A stretch of 64,000 nucleotides of DNA from Albula goreensis (taxonomy: Eukaryota; Chordata; Actinopteri; Albuliformes; Albulidae), in contig CM040753.1 in assembly GCA_022829145.1 (NCBI GenBank), forward strand, positions 15,266,884 to 15,330,883, read 5' to 3'. The translations under genes and the position numbers were made by a program. Below, in pieces: positions 60,707-64,000 of this stretch. Every line of letters begins with the position of its first letter. Position 1 is the stretch's first letter. The notes under the pieces were generated by a model. That model saw only the letters and a list, made by a program, of their open reading frames with translations, searched no databases and was not told where the DNA came from.

Positions 60707-61600
60707 TATTATTATTATTTTTTTAATTTAACCTTTATTTCACCAAGTTCGTCCCATTGAGATTAAAATCTCTTTTACAAGAGAGACCTGGCCAAGAAAA
60801 GCAGCACATCAAGTTTCAGACAAAACAAACCAACATAAGCATTAAAAAATACACAAAAAGAACAATGACAAGCAGAAGTGCAACATACAATCAAGTGCAA
60901 AAGCAATCAATTTCCAGCTAACAAACATTTGCAATTCCCAATAGACTCTATTTCCAAACTCTTAACAATAGTTTTAAATTCACTAAGTGTGACTGAGTCC
61001 AGAAGTTTTAACTCTTTTTGCAGGCTATTCCAGGCAAAGGGTGCAGAAAACATGAAGGCCTTCTTGCAAAGCTCGGTGCGAACTTTAGGATCAGCCATAG
61101 GCAAACAGGCATGAGACCTTACTCTATAACTGCCTCCACATTTTTGAGACAGTTAACCACATAAACAAGAGGGACATTTTCCTAAAATGGCCCTATAAAT
61201 AAAACATGCCAGTGACAAAGTCTTCTTATGGACAGAGCAGGCCAATTGATTTTGGAATATACTGTACAATGATGAGTGAGGGCTCTGTTATTAGTAATGA
61301 ACCTCAAAGCCCCATGATAAGCAGTATCCAACATATGAAGACAATGACTTGCAGCATTCGTATATAACAAATCACCATAATCAAGAACAGGCATAAAAGT
61401 TGTTGCAACCAATCTCTGCCTGGTAACAAATGAAAGACAAGGTCTGTTCATAAAATAAAACCCAAGTTTTAACTTATGCTTATGTATCAGGTGTTGAATA
61501 TGAAGCTTAAAAAAGAAGCGATCATCAACTAAAATTCCAAAATATTTGTGAGTGGAAACAACTTCAATTTTCTTTAACAACTCCCATTGCTTTAGCATTT
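60707..61600 (-). mobile_element. 5'-truncated non-LTR retrotransposon (LINE) 3' end
   Basis: On the minus strand 61598-61182 encodes the C-terminal region of a LINE reverse transcriptase, with YFGILVDDRFFFKLHI, VLDYGDLLYT, ALRFITNN and a following THHC and WPALSIRR. After a stop and frame change near 61105-61190, 61104-60907 continues with the typical C-terminus (AFMFSAPFAWNSLQKELKL). The 3' end is an ATTTTAATCTCAATGGGAC block and AAATAAAGGTTAAA with an A-rich tail. No 5' part is present, which is normal for incomplete reverse transcription. Confidence 0.85.
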
Positions 61601-62026
61601 GTTTTCAGACTGAAATAAAATGAAGGTACAGAAGTAAACAGCATTAAGACTAACTAAGACTAGCCCAGCGTGCTAGTGGGTGTGTATGTGTGTGTGTGAC
61701 AGAGCTCTGGAAAAAAAAAGACATAAGCGTAGCCATCCTGTTTGCTGAAGTATCAGCAGAGTCTGGGACAGGTGCAAGGAGATCAAAAACAAAGCAATCT
61801 TAATTAGTCACCAGCACTCCGCCCCCTGCTTGTGCTTTCCAGCACGCTTTGACTGCTTGCTTCTCACCCACACCTTGTCCCGCAGCTGCTACGGTGCAGG
61901 CCAACGCACTGTTCCAAAAAAACTGTTCATTACACTACAACAACATCCACACACCAGCACAGCTACTCATTGTATCCAGCCTCTAATCTCACTTGTAAAA
62001 TAAAACTTTTTAGTAATGCATTGTAG

Positions 62027-62062
62027 GCATTTAACAGATTATCCTATCTAGAGTGAATTACA
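62027..62062 (-). repeat. L2-type tail fragment (minus strand)
   Basis: GGCATTTAACAGATTATCCT is the degenerate complement of the L2/SINE tail. Confidence 0.45.
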
Positions 62063-62264
62063 CAGTTCACATTCTAACATAATATATCTCTGAAGCAATT
62101 TAGGTGAGGTACCTAGCATAAGAGCTAAGAGTCATACCTGAATTTAACCTCCTTAGTTTCAGGTTCATCTCCATTAGCCATTATTCACATGTTCAAGTCT
62201 TGTACATGTGCAGTTTCTTTTTGGTCATTGTACATATAGATGTTTCTGAGGTCGAGTTTCTCCA

Positions 62265-62300
62265 TGAGATTCTCATTATCCTCATTATCCTCATTATCCA
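62265..62300 (+). repeat. three-copy CTCATTATC repeat
   Basis: CTCATTATC is repeated three times head to tail, just before a CA-rich tract at about 62314-62358. Confidence 0.9.
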
Positions 62301-62313
62301 ACCCTTCCCAACC

Positions 62314-62358
62314 ACACACACAAACACACACACACCCACACACATGCACACACACACT
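62314..62358 (+). repeat. CA microsatellite, interrupted
   Basis: ACACACACAAACACACACAC-type sequence with CCA and TGC interruptions. Confidence 0.9.
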
Positions 62359-64000
62359 TTTCTCTCAGAGCCATTCTTAATTATTGCCCCCACTCACAAT
62401 CTGTTACCCTGTTGCTATTAAAGCTATTAATCTCCATCAGCTCTTTTGGACCTACCTGTGTGTGATGCACTCTGGGTGCGTCTTAGTCTTAATTCTGTTT
62501 ACTTCATTACCTTTATTTTCTTTCAGTCAGAAAACAAATACTAAAGCAATGGCTTTAGGATTTGAGTCAGGAAATTAATCTCAATGACATGTGGAGTTAA
62601 AATAATATTTTGTCTGAAATGATACCACATACAATACAGTACATACATATGGAGTTATACCATTAAGAAAACTGTGCATTGAAAATTTCTGCCATCCCAT
62701 TGGTCAAGTAAAAGTTCAGTGTAATCTTGACTTAATTACTGTTAAACATAAAAGTTTAGGAGCTTATTTTAGCAAATAAGCAGCATTTCCAACAATCACC
62801 AGGTCCAGAAAAATGTTTACATTACAATAGATAAAACTGTGCAATTCATTGAAATTATTTTGAACTTATTAAGTCAAACATTTAGACACCAGACCTTGTT
62901 CTCTACACAACACAACTTCACCTGGCTATTGAAAAACAAGACAAAACATTCCTTTGAATGATGTACTGATACAGCATTCACATGCTTCTTGTTCATTAGT
63001 GGGGCCTATGCAATACTATCTCCCCAATGGCCATGTTTTTCGCTGTGCATGCAGGCAGCCTAATACAAACTCTTCTAAAAGGTAAATGAGATAGTACTGT
63101 CATCTTTGGAGATGTAAGTACAAAAAGAGGGAAATAAAAATTATATTTTAAATGATATAGTTCAGTGACCTGTCATTATTTTTTAAATGAATTTTCACTT
63201 GTTCACAAACATGTGAATACATACAGCAAGTCTTTCCTTCATGCAGTCATGACGTTATAGCTGTTTACCTCTCTTGAATCTGATTTTAATGATGGAAAGC
63301 TTTACAGGAAATTTTCCTCTTTACATTAATTTTCACAACCACAATACGGTAATGATTGCCTGTCATACTGATTCTGAAGTAACTCCCCAAAACCTTTCAA
63401 TTAATGTCGCATTTGCTTGAGTGAACTAGCGATCAGTATATATTTCAGTCAACAGTATTTCATTTGCAGGTATGTATTTGAAGGTATGTAGCTTTAAACT
63501 TTATAAAATCATGAAAACATCCTTTTATTATGTATCACCATGTTACTCCCACACAAAACATTTCCACAATGCCATACTCTTAAAGTGATGCAACACATTT
63601 TTAATATCCATTTTGATAGCACTATTGCATACCATCAATTAGATTTTGCAGATACTGTGAATGCATGAGTGTACTTTACAATAGATGTGGGTTCTGCATA
63701 TATGGTATTTTGCTCTGGCTTCTCTCATTTCATTAAGTTTTGTGAAGCTTTGTCAAATAGATTGAACACCTGATTCCAGGAACCTCCAGTCTCCAAGCAA
63801 CTGATACATTTGGTTGTGGCAACAAAAAATTATTAGAAAATTTATGGTATGTGTACTTCCTGTAATTGATGTGGCATGTCACACATTTTTTAGCGCTTCC
63901 ACTTCATGGACAGGTTGTTAATGAATAAGAGAATGCATTCTCAGAATCTCACCTAATCAAATAATAGTCAATAAAAAATACATTAAACTTTTTGCTAGAG

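Larger units (their letters stand above)
61601..64000. other. intergenic to window end
   Basis: Holds an L2-type tail at about 62027, a CA tract and a three-copy 9-mer. No gene is supported. Confidence 0.5.

Noticed and set aside
61182..61598. 138-codon minus-strand frame as a host gene
   Set aside because: Its motifs are those of the C-terminal part of LINE reverse transcriptase, so it is a retrotransposon fragment.

Overview
The window is vertebrate nuclear DNA, most likely from a ray-finned (teleost) fish. It is AT-rich, has very long CA/GT and TTTG microsatellites, and carries fish-type mobile-element debris: Ty3/gypsy, Tc1/mariner, a Rex/L2-like LINE, L2-tailed SINEs and short inverted-repeat DNA transposons. 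Its genes are split by introns with GT-AG borders. Almost all long open frames here are chance frames. The real genes were found by joining short exons whose splice phases agree.

Three protein genes can be assembled completely from start to stop. (1) 11950-20889, plus strand: a neuromedin-U receptor, closest to NMUR1, four coding exons, 433 aa, with all class A GPCR landmarks. (2) 45269-42722, minus strand: dynlt2b (tctex1d2), a Tctex-type dynein light chain, five coding exons, 124 aa. (3) 50042-58270, plus strand: a five-exon, 290-aa single-Ig inhibitory receptor. Its exon layout (signal / Ig / stalk+TM / tiny 38-nt exon / tail), length and two-tyrosine ITIM+ITSM tail match PD-1 (PDCD1). Human NMUR1 and PDCD1 are both on 2q37, so the linkage seen here fits that identification.

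Layout: 1-5.4 kb is mostly unrecognised sequence with one possible terminal exon of an unknown gene at 510-748 (minus). 5.45-6.85 kb is a decayed Ty3/gypsy pol. 6.85-11.9 kb is intergenic. 11.9-20.9 kb is nmur1; its introns hold an L2-type tail and a 1-kb inverted-repeat element. 20.9-42.4 kb is a gene desert with microsatellites, a Tc1 fragment, hairpins and unique stretches that may be conserved non-coding DNA. 42.4-45.3 kb is dynlt2b. 45.3-50 kb is intergenic. 50-58.9 kb is the PD-1-like gene, whose 4.8-kb first intron holds a SINE, a TTTG array and a 480-bp MITE. 58.9-64 kb has a hairpin, a GT array and a LINE 3' end.

The main find is the PD-1-like gene. Its tail keeps the inhibitory motifs, but both canonical Ig-fold cysteines are replaced (Phe38 and Ile107). 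A second find is a decayed tandem copy of dynlt2b exon 3 lying 122 bp from the functional exon. The genes do not form an operon-like unit; they are a peptide-hormone receptor, a dynein subunit and an immune checkpoint receptor that happen to be linked.
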